From the NCBI GenBank assembly GCA_000507305.1, contig DF241033.1, forward strand, positions 27,990 through 91,989: DNA of 64,000 nt, given 5' to 3'. How positions within the stretch are numbered: the first letter of the stretch is position 1; the number at the start of each line of letters is the position of its first letter. A model generated the notes under the pieces. The model was not told the DNA's origin. It saw only the letters and a program-made list of their open reading frames with translations, and ran no database searches. Below are positions 37,011-49,124 of the stretch, piece by piece. Origin of the DNA: Breviolum minutum Mf 1.05b.01. Taxonomy: Eukaryota > Sar > Dinophyceae > Suessiales > Symbiodiniaceae. Made by a program: the position numbers and the translations under genes.

Positions 37011-39142
37011 CTATGGAGAACGCATGGGAGATCGTAGCCCCGTGGGTAGCTACCGTCATTTGGATGAACGTTGGAGGGTGGGTTGCGGGTTGGCTCCGAA
37101 AAGCATGCAGCCGGGGAAACAAAAGTAACAGTTCGGACTTGTGTCTTGTGAGTGAACCAAAGGGTGTGATCCTCGGTTTGAGTGTCCTTGTTATTCTTTT
37201 TGGACGCCATCAAAATTCTGAGGTGAAGAACGTGATCGTCCAATGACTGCAGGAGGAGGCTCAAATTTCATCAAATTTCTGTGAATGCCGTGTCTTTTTT
37301 ATAGCCATCAAATTTTAAATGGGCGAGGCGAGGTTTTGAAGGCTACAAACGGCAACCATGCTAAAATGAGCATACCGAATTCTCCCACTGGAAATCGGCA
37401 TCGCGTGCTAGCTGCGAACACTAGCCCCACTAGCCAGCAATTTGCATTGATGAACCATGGTCCGCACCTTCAAAGATTGGCGTCAACCAACCTGCATTGT
37501 GAGAGTGCTGAATCATGCTGTGACTCATTTGATACAGTACTCTCGTAATGAAAGAATCTGCGTCCATTGATTGATCTTGATTGATTCCTCTGTGTAGGTC
37601 AATTGTGTAATGAAACATGTGCTAGCAAAGATCGTGCATCAGCTTGATGTTACTTCCAGACTCGAACCCGCGCAGCTGGAAGGTCGCCGTGCTTTTGAAG
37701 GAAGGAGCACGATGAACAGGGGCATTTCATAAGCCATAGGATTCTTGGAAGCACTGTGCCACTGGGAAGGAGTCAAATCTGGGCAAAAAGGATGGCAAAC
37801 GGTTACAAGTTAAAGCCATGTAAATGAACAAAATTCGATTCCTGGGATGGGATTACAGGATTACAGGATTGTGGCATCAAAATGTCTCAAAACTATTCTC
37901 GTACAACGCTATTGTCTTTTCGAACATGATAGGCAAATTTGTCGCACCTGCTACTGTATTCCCTGCTAAGGCACCATTTTTCAGGAAATACCTACACCTA
38001 CATCTCACGGAAGGATTTGCTAGCAATAGCACCACTAGCTACTGCTTCATAAAGTCCCCGTGCAAGGAGAAGGGGAGAAGAACTGAACATCCAGCAGCTA
38101 GTATGAGTGCCGGACAGAGCGGAAGGGCGTCAACTTCCTTTTTTTGTTGTTGCCTCCTCAGCGAAGCCACCATGGGAAGTACAACCATGGAGAGACTTCT
38201 TCTTTTCAATTTGGAATCTCAGCCGCTGTGGTACACAGCTTGACTGAGCTATCTATGAGGGCTGTGCTGTTCAAAGTCTGAGCGCAGCTCCTCGAAAAAG
38301 AGCGTCAGCTCTTGGGATGCTTTTCATCCCTGACTGCCAAGAAGACGACTATCCCAACTATTATTTTTTATTTGAAATAATATTTGATTGGTTTGTGCAA
38401 AGTGCTCCTGCATGATGTCACAGGCAGGTGGTAAGTCATGGTAATTCCTTCTGGTGGCAGCCAATGCATGAGATCTTCCAGAGCCCTGGAGCTCTGCTTT
38501 TTTTGGCCCGGCACCTTGCATATCGCACCATGGCCGAAATTCTTCTGTTTGTGCAAACCGCCAGACACCTTACCCCGCTGAAACAGGAAGGCTGAATCCG
38601 TGGAGCAAAGTCCTTAAAAAGGGTATGGACTTTGGGGCTTTGAACAAACCACCAAATCTGGATTCAACTGAAAAGATTTAGCTTTCCATTTCAGCACATT
38701 GGAGCGACAGGGTAAAGATTTCAAGTCACGGCCCTGCTGTTTGCGCGAATCGCACGATGTGCATTGTATTTTACACAAGCTGGACGCTTCACAAAATGAT
38801 GGTGACGGCAATGCACTAATTCTAGAGGCGGCACTTGCAAAGTACAAAGTCATCAGGTTCCTGAATTGTGCTCTGCTGTTTTGGTTATTTCCGATGTTGC
38901 CTCTATCCAGCTTGGTTTCTGTCAACTATTTTTCCGCCGCTCTCTGGAAAGAGCGTGGCGGCCTGTGATGACTGCTCACTCGGAATATTGGCCTTGGCAA
39001 AATGTGAGTCAGCATTTGTTTTCCGTCATGGGCTACTTAATGTTGTTCCGCAAGAACCAGTGGTCACTATGGAATGATACAGAGTTCTAAATGCCACTGC
39101 TTGATGCGTTGAAATTTTCATCATTTTCATAGCTTTGCGTAG
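37011..39142. other. No confident exon; intron or spacer between two coiled-coil regions
   Basis: Open frames are present on both strands but have no protein-like composition. A short patch at 38780-38850 (reads EAALAKYK) could be a small helical exon. If the two flanking coiled-coil regions are one gene, this is a 2-kb intron. Confidence 0.35.
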
Positions 39143-41740
39143 GTAGAAGCGACCTACAACCAGATCTTACAGAAAAAGGAGGAGCAGAGAGCTGACTTGG
39201 CCGACTTTGGCGACTCCCCTTGTCACCTTCACCCGATTCGTTGGTTGCTTTCCTAGAAACGTCCGTCAGGATCAGCTAAAGAGAGATGCCCTTCTGGAAA
39301 GGCAGGAGCTGAGCTGAAGAGCTGAAGCTCTCAGGGCGAGATCCCTTCATTCTTCAACCAAACTTGGGACATCGATTGCATCGATCCAGGCAAGCCACGC
39401 AGCTGACAAAATACTTTATTCGAGCCAGACAACGGGAGCTCAAGGCCTTGGATGTGTGAGTATTCTGTCACGGGGGGAATCAAGTTCAGACTGTTGTGCA
39501 GGACACAGTAGAGCAACAGGTGGAACAGTCGCGCAAACACTATGCTACTTGGATGTACAGTGCTTTGGAGTGTCAGAGCCATTGTTCAAGGCACAAAACA
39601 TGGCAGCTTAGCACAGTTTGCAGATTATAATTGAATTTTCTGCTCTTGCGCTTATCATTCAACCCTGGGCTCTCACTAGGTGTTCCTTCATAAGGTTCAT
39701 TGGATCAGCCGGTTTACATCGGTTTACAATGTTTTCCCTTTGCTTTCTCGGAAAACACGTTTCCCGCCCGCTTTGTGTAAGGAGCGAAATCTCCAGAAGG
39801 CTGGGACGTTTGGTGCCGTTTGGTGCCAGGTTTCATCAGGTTTCGAGGTGTGTTGAGGGTCGCTATCTGTTAGGCCCGAGCAGCTGGTGAAGCTGCAGCA
39901 GCTGTGGCAGAGATGGTGCAGGAGGAGAAAGTCATCATCTCTGCGCATATGGCAGAAAAGGTGCGCAAATTTGGAAAAAATCATGTATTTCATCCAATTA
40001 TCCAGACGCAAAATGACACAAAATGACAGAATATCATGAAATCATATATGATGCTGCTTCTATCAATCAAGCATGACACCAGGGGAGAGAAAGGCATGCA
40101 GAAGAGCTTCGTGCAACTTGACATCAAAGCTAGAAGCCATTTGGGCAACGTTTTTGGAAGGTGCAAAGAATTGAGGCGAATGCACCGTTCGTTTTGGCTG
40201 AGGTTAAAGCAGACCGGCAAGAACGAGAGAAGTGGCAGCAAGTGTGGAACTCAGTCTGTTCGCCTGAAGTCCGCTGGTTAGTCCAAAATCTCCAGATTTC
40301 AAGGGTTCTGCTATCAGTGCATGCCAGCCTGGATGTTTTAGAGGCTAGTCAAGTGTAGGACAGAAGGACCTTGACAGTGGAGGTTCCGATTGACCTCAGA
40401 TCTCTCATTTTGGCTTCTCTTGGGCTATTGTAAGGCTCGGATCCTGTACGAGCGCTTTCAGGCTCAAGAACGCATCAAGCAACGACAGGACACTGGGTTT
40501 TTCCTTCGCAAACATCCCTGGATTGGAGAACACTAGAGGGCAGTTGACTATAGTTGAATCACATTTAGGGTGATCGGAAGGAACGATGTCGAGAGATGCT
40601 TTTGAATACCTCCAAGTGTGTGAGTTTGACTGGTTTTACTTTGTTTTACTAATTTTTACTTTGTTTTGATATTCTAGTTTTTCTTCAAGTCTGGGTGAAT
40701 CCCATCAACTCTTTTTTCAGCGAGGAAGTGGAGAAGGAGAGAATGAAGAACCTCCAGGAGAGAAACATCACTTCCAGTATCATGACTTCCAAGAACGAAG
40801 CTGTGCATTTTGCTGTCGAGAAGATCTGTTTGGATCAGGATAAACTGGAAAAGAGCGAAAAGAACATCTCGGAGCACCGCCAGGAGAAGGTCAGACTGAA
40901 CTGCCGTGCGATTTCTTTAGATAGATGTCAGCAGGATCATAATCCCAAAAAACTGTGCCCCCACAGCCCGTTGCATCATTATAGTCACGCTCCATTTGCG
41001 TCTCGCAGGCCGAAAAGATGAAGGAAAATAAAGATAAAAATGCAAAGAAAGCAGATTCTGTTGGAGACTTAGAGTTTCAGTATGTTGCATTATACACAGT
41101 AGCAAAGCATGATGCAATATGATACACTTTGACGTGACATGAATGATATACGATGATATATCACGTGACATGATGTGATATGATAAGAAAAATGTGAGGT
41201 GATGTGATAGAATTCAATGCAATGTCATGTCATTTCTGGTCTGACAGTCTTCTAAAATCTAGTCATATCTAGTCTAATCTTCCAACTAAATCCAATCTAC
41301 ATAAATTCAATCTGATGTAACCATCTAATCAATCTAATACCTGATGTAAGGTATAGTCTATCGCATAGCAAAGCACGCGTGGAATGCGTATTATGATCAT
41401 GTCCGGTGTCCCGCTGGTGCCCCCAATCCATCCCAAGCAGATCAGATCCTGGTCCGTACCCGTCGAAAAGCTGGGCTCTTTTCTCATTTTGACAGCGCTG
41501 CCAGAATATAAGGCCCACACTTTTCAATTTCAATTCGTACAATGGGGGAAGAGTTGTAAAACCATTGTATTCTTGTGGTGTGCATCAGGAGAGTCACCAA
41601 CATCCCCATGCTTGGGGAACAGGATAAGCATACATATAGAACTATACAATCAATCAATGCTGCATACATCAGCTGCGTGACATTTTAGGTGTATGTGAGC
41701 CGACGAGAGCTGCAGAAAGCAAGGCACAAGGCTGGCAGAA
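39143..41740 (+). CDS. Coiled-coil protein, many small exons
   Basis: Helical exons follow one another on the + strand. 39143 onward reads VEATYNQILQKKEEQRAD, and 39270 onward DQLKRDALLERQEL. About 39380-39450 reads RQATQLTKYFIRARQRELKA, and 39486-39560 VQDTVEQQVEQSRKHYATW. About 39890-39960 reads EAAAAVAEMVQEEKVI, and 40155-40255 VQRIEANAPFVLAEVKADRQ. About 40435-40490 reads ARILYERFQAQERIKQRQ. About 40722-40890 reads EEVEKERMKNLQERN and KICLDQDKLEKSEKNISEHR. From 41010 the reading is AEKMKENKDKNAKKAD, and from 41690 YVSRRELQKARHKAGRRAQ. The high E/K/Q/R content and lack of prolines indicate a rod-like protein. I recognise no family, and neither terminus is fixed. It may be the continuation of the gene at 34.1-37.0 kb. 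Confidence 0.55.
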
Positions 41741-42001
41741 GAGCTCAGTCTCCATGCATTTGGATGCTGTAGAAACTGCCTGGTAAGAACTTGTCGCATG
41801 GAGTTTCCAAGCGGAATCAAGCGCACCTGGCCGTGGCTCAAGTTCAGGGATGACTTTTAGTGCAATCTTGTCACACAGATTCGTGCAGAAAGTTATGGTG
41901 TTGCATTTCGTTTTCACTCTTCTAGTTGGTCCAAAACGCTTGACATTTTTTCAAAAAACTCCGGCGGACTGGGACTGCTGAGCTTGTGGCAACAACCTAG
42001 T

Positions 42002-42180
42002 GTCCTGCTAAGTTTTGGGCGGCCTGGGAACTCTTGTGGCAAGTTGTAGATGCAAATCTTGGACATGAGGTCAAAATGGTCGCCGCCATCAAAGTCTCGG
42101 TGCCAGTCCCTGCAGCTGGTCGGTCGGTAGCAATTCTTGATGACACAGCGCTTGCAGAAAGTATGCGTAAATGTGTGGTC
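42002..42180 (+). CDS. Coding-like exon, unidentified
   Basis: The frame reads ELLWQVVDANLGHEVKMVA, then IKVSVPVPAAGRSVAILDD and TALAES. Composition is more protein-like than the flanks. It lies just upstream of the eS21 gene and could be the last exon of the coiled-coil gene or chance; no splice pairing was established. Confidence 0.25.
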
Positions 42181-42391
42181 TGGACGTGTTTGCTCAAGGG
42201 ACTGCTTTGGAAATACTCTTGGAGGGACACACGAGATCACAGGTACTTAAAATAATATGTTTTCTTGTCCCTTTGCGGCTCAAGCGGACAAAAGAAGCAG
42301 TCCAAGCACAGCAGTGGTCCAAGTCTGATCCCAGGAGCACCCCTTCGTGTGGCTGGCTAAGGCTTTACGCAGAGAATTTGCTGCTTTGCAG

Positions 42392-44831
42392 GACATGCAG
42401 AACGACGAGGGCAAGATCGTTGACCTTTACTTGCCACGCAAGAACTGGGCTCAGCTGTTTTACTCAAGGCTTTGACAGGCTCAGGCAAGCAAAGATTTCC
42501 ATCAGATGTCTGCTAGGGTTTTGGTGCTCTTTGGAGTCTGGGTGTCTTTTTCTGCTTGACAAGTATCCTTTGTTGTGCGATGTGGCTTTGTTCTCCATGC
42601 TTTCACAGAGGGGTCTGACTGTCTGACTCTTTGGAATTCTTCAAGGTAGCGTGTGCAAAGTCGCGCCACTCATTTTTTCTTGGAGCCTTTCTTCATATGT
42701 GTCGGTCCGTTTCAAAAGCATGTTTCGGAATTGATTGGTTTGGTGTCTTTTCGGGCCCGTGAAAAAAAGAGCTTGCTACACGACTTATATTGAAGTGTAT
42801 TGAAGTCACACCTGGGGGCCCACTGGGCGATTTTTTGCAGGCCCGTTTTTTTTCTTGAGAGGTATTTTTTTTGGGGTTAATTCTGTTTTTTTTTTTGCTG
42901 CTTTTGTTGGTTGAGGTTTTTGTTGCTTTTGCTGCTTGTTGCTCTCAAGTTTTGCTGCTTTTGTTGTTTTTGCCTTCAGCTTTGGGATTTTTATGTATTT
43001 TTATAGTCGACTCATGATCTTTGAAGTCGCAGTATACAGCAAAAAATAATTCCACAAGAATGACAAATGGTTCAACAAATAATTGTCCACAGGGGTTTAG
43101 TTCTCCAACTTTTCTGCCCAATTTTCGGAGAGCTTTAGGGCTTGGGGCAGTGGTACAGGGAGTGGTACAGGGGGAAGTTGCCGTGGCTTTTAAGTGTTTC
43201 AAATTGTTTCAAGATACATGAGTCGCAAAAGGTATATACGTTTTTGCAGATAGACTGTTTGCCAGCTCAATGATTTCCTACTATTGCAGGCGGGGGATGT
43301 TGAAGTAACGTTCCTTGCACATGCGCGCAGTCTCTAAGTACCAACCTTGTCCTTGTATATATTTCAATAGGTACGACGTTCAATAATTGCCAACAGGCAG
43401 CAACAACCGCCGACTCTCTGATGAATATATTTTTTCAATGTATGTATTATACTGTCATATACCGTCCATCCTATATAATGTCTGTTATATATGTTTATGT
43501 CCAAATCTTTCTGTGAAATTTATGCCTACACTTGCAGATACGTATGCAAACATGTCTTCAATTGATTGATTTTTTGGTGATGTAACGACATATAGTACGC
43601 TTGTTGTCCTTTAGTATATACAGTATACGCTTGTATCTACAACGTTCTGTAGATGTGCAGGCTTTTGTTTACATACTTTGATAGTTTAACACTTTAACAG
43701 ATATTATACAATGATGATTGTACTTATGTGCAAGGTTATTTATATAAGTACACACTCATACATACATACATACATACATACATACATACATACATACATA
43801 CATACATACATACATACATACATACATACATACATACATACATACATACATACATACATACATACATACTCATTTGTATATACAGAAAACTATTCATATA
43901 TTTGAACAGTCAAATATGGATGCGATCTTCAGGACCCCAGGATGTTTCTTGGGTCAGACTGCGCTACCCGTACTTCTTGGAGGATATTTCTACGGCTTGG
44001 GTTTTGCTTTTCTGTCCTATCTTTGTGTTGCTGACCCTGCATTTTGGCACTCTTATCACATTGCATATTTTCTGCTTATGCATTTAGGTGCTCTGCGACC
44101 AATCGCTTGATTCCTGCCAAGGACAGGGGTGAACTGACCATCATACCTTATCCACTGTCCGGTCATCGTTGTTTCAGGAGCATGGTGCTGTTCAGCTGAA
44201 CGTGGCACAGGTGGATGAAGCTTGGCTTTAGTTGGACCAGCGAAAAACAGGGCAATGGGGAAACAGGAAAAATAGCTGCTTGACCAAATCTGGAAAGTAA
44301 GGAGAATGGCACATTCGCGGGAGAGTTCTTCACATTTGCGTGTCTTGGCGACAGATTCTGCTTGTAAAGTGCTTCCAGCCTTAATGAAGTTTGTCCTATT
44401 GATAATTCAATGATTGCTGGCAGTTACTTGCATAGTCTGGCTCCTAGTCGGAGTCAGTCATTACCCAGTGTGCTTGACTATGCTTTTACACCAGTGCCAC
44501 ATTCATCGTGAACCCACTATCCTTGAGCCAGTTTGGCCGGCTTCATTCGTCAGCGTGGTGAGAGTGATGCGTGCTGGATGCTTAGAGACGATAACGGAAA
44601 GCTTAAGCTCTGTATGGCTCAGAGGAGTAATCACAAATTTTCGTTGAAAGATTTTGCCCTCCGGGAGTTTCGGGCACCGGCAGCATGTTGCTAGGCCTGA
44701 ACCGCTTGCTGTACGCAAGGGACTCAGACCTCAACAGGTTTGGCCAGGCTTTTCAGACTCTCAGGGCAAAGTATGGCAAAGTGATGTGTTTTGAACCTCA
44801 GGAAAAGGGACTCTTGACCTTCTCCAAGTGA
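42392..44831 (+). CDS. RPS21: 40S ribosomal protein eS21
   Basis: This is a small-subunit ribosomal protein of about 83 residues, the usual family length. Exon 1 (ATG 42395 to 42441) encodes MQNDEGKIVDLYLPRK, nearly the universal eS21 start. Exon 2 begins at 44088, completes the lysine and reads CSATNRLIPAKD, ending near 44123-44129. Exon 3 starts near 44178-44181, ends at 44219 and reads HGAVQLNVAQVDE. Exon 4 (44302-44339) reads ENGTFAGEFFTFA, and exon 5 (44532-44570) LAGFIRQRGESD. Exon 6 (44695-44714) reads LNRLLY, and exon 7 (44802-44831) EKGLLTFSK and TGA. Donors read GA (intron 1), GC (3), GT (4) and GC (6), all with AG acceptors; introns 2 and 5 are ambiguous by 1-6 bases. An AG just before GACATG (42390-42391) could be the trans-splice acceptor for the dinoflagellate spliced leader. 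Intron 1 is 1.65 kb and holds the TACA microsatellite. The gene looks intact. Confidence 0.92.
43757..43868. repeat. (TACA)n microsatellite, about 28 units
   Basis: An uninterrupted tetranucleotide run 'cata cata ...' lies inside intron 1 of the eS21 gene. It is long and perfect, so it is expected to be length-variable and prone to assembly collapse. Confidence 0.97.
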
Positions 44832-46699
44832 GCTCACGCCCGCTCGTAGCCCGCTCGTACCTGTTTCTGCTTCTGCACAAAAAGCTGCGAAACGTTGCCC
44901 GAAGATTCGATGTCAGGCAAATGAAGCACGATCACCGATTCAACGGCAAGAAGTTGAATTTCCCCCGCAGGAAGTGGTGCCACCACGTCATGCAAAGAGG
45001 AGGAAGCTGGCAAGTGGCTCAGATACCATCAAGTGCAATACATTGCATCAGCCTGCGGTGGCTGGAAATGAGATTATCATAGCATGAAGATGCATGAAGC
45101 ATTTTCATTTTGTTTTTGCAATTTCATTGTTGGAAGTCTTTCTGTTTAATTATTTAGTTGCACAATATCATCTAATACAACCTAACATCATACAAGACCA
45201 TACAGCTTCTCATGCTATCGATTAATGTAATACAATATCATAACATAAGATCAGTTCATATCATATTATAATATCAGTTCTTATCATACAATATCATATC
45301 AGATCATATGATATGATATCATATCATATCATATCATATCATATTATGTCATATCAAATCATGTAATAGCGCACCTATCAACTTCGGCAACAAGATACTT
45401 CTCCCAGCGAGAACTTCAGGCTAGCGTGGTACTTATCACAGTATTGGTCACCTTCTTGGGGTCCAGCTCTTGGACTAGCCACCGGTGCCACCGGTGCAGG
45501 GTGAAGTGTGGGTGGGGGTGTGTTCCATCGGCAGGAGGTACTTAATCTGTCTGACTCCAGGCTGAAAGCCCGAAGCGCTGAAATCGCAAACTATGAGGTG
45601 CTTTTGTTCTTTTCAGTCCACAAAAAATGAGAAAAGATGAAGTGATGATCTAGGTCATAGGATTCCACCATGTTCAACCATACCATGTGCAACTCCTGGC
45701 CGTTGCTGTTTGCAAGCTCTAGGAGCTAAGGCTTTCATCAAGTCGAAACCCTGATAGTCAATAGCAAGTGCAAACACACAACATTATTAGCCAAAGAGGC
45801 CCTACGGGGCATCATACCAGTTGATCTCAGTTTATGCAGCTAGCAAGATGGAGTTTGAAGAGAGACATGCTTTCCAGAAGCAAGAATCTGCGACCTGGCG
45901 TTGGACTTTGGATTGGAATAGCATGTATTTGCACTCGAGTAATATACACATATTGTATACACATATCGAATGATATTGATGTGGATTTGATATTTACATA
46001 CTGATTTGCCATTGCAAAGAAATGGTTTGCAGATGGCCACTACCACTTGAGAGATTCATACTGTGAGAATCCGATGTTATAGTAGGTGACTGAAATGCAT
46101 TCAATATTCCTGTGCACATGCAAACATCTATGAGTTTGCGGATAGTATACCTAACAAATCTGTCTATGATATAAATTCAAATGCGTAGTAGTTGTAGATG
46201 CAGCAATTGGAAGTTGCAGCCAGAGGGACAGGGGGGAACACTTTTACAGAGAGAAGGAAATGACCAGCAACAGCGGCTTCACTACTTCGCACTTGGCCGT
46301 TGTGTGAAGTCCGAGGTATATTCAGAGCTATCAAGGACGGACTTGCTTCGTAGATCATTTGCAGCATCCTCTCTTGTCATGTCACTACCCATCCTGAAAC
46401 TTGAACCTCGTTTACTCTAACCAACTGCAAACTGTGAGTTGGCACAGTTTGAGGCAAGTAAGGACAATGTTACATGTTCCATCAGCAGTTGCATGTCTGC
46501 ATCAGCGCAAAATGGCTTGGTGTGGATGGACACCTTTGCAGGAGGTCTGATCAAGAGAGTTTGGTTGACCCAGATTTCTTTAGTCGCCAATGCACTGAGA
46601 TTGATGACGCTGGGCATTCTGCGCCGAGACTTTTCACATATCACACAGCACATGAATCCTTCGCAGAATTTCTTGCCTGCTTCCTCTCCCAAATGAACC
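44832..46699. other. Spacer between eS21 and the first LOV gene; possible first exons
   Basis: After the eS21 stop, a frame at 44880-45082 reads QEVVPPRHAKRRKLASGS, including a nuclear-localisation-like KRRK, and stops at 45080-45082. ATG 45849 opens MEFEERHAFQKQESATW, a possible first exon of the LOV gene. About 46530-46690 reads ESLVDPDFFSRQCTEIDD and later HTAHESFAEFLACFLSQ, which is coding-like. None could be linked by phase. Confidence 0.35.
45130..45370. repeat. Pentanucleotide atatc/atcat-rich repeat
   Basis: Degenerate 'catac/aatatcat' units become a near-perfect (atatc)n run at about 45312-45345, with an internal palindrome 'atcatatgatatgat'. Confidence 0.8.
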
Positions 46700-48797
46700 T
46701 GAGAATCCGCCGCAAATCAAAAGGAACATCACCTTCCAATCTTCCAGTTTTGGGTCCAGCGTTCGTTTTATGGCCAATGGCCTGGAAACTGAGGACATCG
46801 CCAACGGAACCTTGTTGCATCAATCATGGATTGAGGCAGCTCTACGAGATGCGGTTCAAGACTGCAAGTTTTGTGCTACTTGGCATGGTGATGGTCATAT
46901 GGCAATGTCAGATGTGGGCCATAGTCATTGAGCCATCTTGAACCCCAAAGTCAACCAACAGAAACATGAGGGAACAGAAGTGATATGTATATAGTATGTA
47001 CATGTATAATTGATTTGAGTAGAATATATGTAATATAATCTAAATAAGACAAGAGAAAATAGTGCATATTAACATATCATCGAAGGAAGTTTAAATAGAA
47101 ACTTCCGACAATATGGACAGTTGAAAAGCAGAGTAGAGTAGTCAAGTCAGCAGAAAGAAGATGCAATAGCGCGAAAGTCAGAAGAAAGAAGATACATCCG
47201 CGCCAAATGTTAGAGAAGTCGCGAAATGCTATGTTTTTTCAATGATTCGTGTGTCNNNNNNNNNNNNNNNNNNNNNNNNNNNNNNNNNNNNNNNNNNNNN
47301 NNNNNNNNNNTGACATCCGTCACTCACAGCAATCAATCTCTCCTATACGTTTCCTATTCTTGAAACTTCCGCCACCGCCTTGTGCGGTACTACTGGTATA
47401 TAACTTAGTTATATCTGATAATAAGTACACACTATGTATGTATACAGGTAGATGTATACATTGGAGTATATCAAGCCACATTTTGCTGATGTCTTTGTCC
47501 CAAATGATGATTCCTCCAGAGTTTGTTGCTCGGTGGAGGCGCCGACCGCATCCCAGGTTTCGATAGCAGATCCCCGGCGAGACGATTGCCCCCTGATCGC
47601 AGTGTCAGATGAATTTCTAACGATGACTGGATATCTCCGGGAGGAGGTGGTGGGTCCCTTGGCTTCACCAGTTATTTTGGTTGAAAATCCTGGAGGTTCT
47701 GACATTTTCGACCTTTTTTGGATCAAATGCACTCTTTTTGTGGTTGGTCATCTTCCTCTTGGTGCAGGCAAGAACTGCAGATTTCTCAATCGTGCCAACG
47801 ATGCATTAATTGAACCGTTTCTTTGCAAGATATCTTGTGACTGAGAAACATGGCAAGACATCCTGTTTGCTCAGCTTCTAAACCCAAAAAACGACCTCAA
47901 CACAAAAGGGGTGAGATACTTTGCCCGTCTTTCCCTGTTGAGGCAACTGCTATTTGGAACCGAAGACCTTCAACGCCTTACGAAGAGCCTGCAAAACAGG
48001 TGCTCCGTTCACAGGAGTCATACTCAATCGAAGAAAATCAGGTGCCGGAAAGGGGGAGGGGAGGTAATGGGAAAGGGTAAAGCTCCTTGCTTGCTGGTGA
48101 AGATGAAGCTGCGAGGCTGTGAAGGTTTCTCAGATTTTCTCGCTCGGACCATGTGATCGTAAGGGTGCCGTAGGTGAATGGAAAGCAAAGTTCAAGATTC
48201 CTGTGTCATTCGAATCATAAGATTCCTTTGCCACCCGTCCATCCCGGAATGTAGAGGCGTAGCATGCGTATCTTGCATGACAGGTGATTATTTGGACTTG
48301 CACGTCACACATGAAACTGTGTAACCATGTGTAACGCATCTTTCTCGTGGGCAGCTCACTCCGGACCTCCTACTGAAGCTTTGACAAACAAACACCATCA
48401 AACACGAAAACAGGCGATCTCTTCATGAATTTGGTCAACCTGCAGGGCCTGGTTGTTGCTGCCTGGCTGACCATTTTTGAATTTCTGCAGAGAATTTGTG
48501 ACAATTTGTATTCATACAAGTATTAACTATAACTATTGTGACCAAAGTTGTTGAAAAACTTTCCCAAGCCTTGCTGTACACATTTGCTGTCTCCATCTCA
48601 GTACTTGACGTTGAGTTTCTGGTTGTTTGTTGTTTGCACGGTCAAAGGCCAAGAATCCTCGGGGTGATCCTCTTTGGTTTGTGGTTGGCATCCAAGCCGA
48701 TGTCACTCATGTCTGCTTGGAAGAAGCTCCAGAGCAACTGCCAAAATTGCATGAAGTGGCGGATCTCATTCGTCGCTCGCCTGCGGCAAGAAGATAG
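46700..48797 (+). CDS. LOV-domain blue-light photoreceptor protein, copy 1
   Basis: The LOV domain (a PAS subtype that binds flavin and forms a cysteinyl adduct in blue light) is spread over exons. Exon 47557-47653 reads VSIADPRRDDCPLIAVSD, then LTMTGYLREEVV. Exon 47768-47802 reads GKNCRFLNRAND, with the photoactive Cys at 47776-47778. About 47941-48041 reads NALRRACKTGAPFTGVILN and RRKS, 48414-48460 DLFMNLVNLQGLVVA, and 48648-48797 AKNPRGDPLWFVVGIQADVT with the conserved flavin-contacting Gln. The domain is followed by a J-helix-like LPKLHEVADLIRRSP and TAG at 48795-48797. Joins are in phase with GT, GC and AG sites. Upstream, about 46700-46870 reads RFMANGLETEDIANG and WIEAALRDAVQDCKF, matching a block preceding the LOV domain of copy 2. 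The start codon is uncertain, and an assembly gap lies inside. No kinase or bZIP effector is visible. Confidence 0.87.
47256..47310. other. Assembly gap (55 N)
   Basis: A run of N lies between the pre-LOV block and the first LOV exon of copy 1. Any exon here is lost. Confidence 0.99.
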
Positions 48798-49124
48798 ATG
48801 TCTGAGAAAAAAGGAGGTGAACATTTCGCCAAATCTTTGTTAATGAGTCTACCTCGAGGTGTTAATTTTTCAAAACTCAACGAACAAAACAGTACAAAGG
48901 ATCCTTGAAGGAGCCAATCGCTGAGATGAGAAGTGAAAGGATCCTGGGTCTTTTTTCCTGGTACCTAAGGCCAGAAGCTCACGTCAGTGCCTTGGTGAAG
49001 AGGGAATTGAATCAATTGAATTTTAATATATTGAAGCCTTGGTCTTTTTAAAGGGTATGGCGCTGTAAAGTAGGAAGCTCCCAGTTTGGAAGTTCTTTTG
49101 TTCCCAAAGTTTTTCACATCCCAG

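Noticed and set aside
43711-44110. Two overlapping frames of about 64-119 codons with long His-Thr-Tyr-Ile repeats
   Set aside because: They are translations of the TACA microsatellite inside eS21 intron 1, not proteins.
43740-45370. Possible CRISPR-like array from the regular short repeats
   Set aside because: The repeats are contiguous microsatellites without unique spacers, in a nuclear eukaryotic context.
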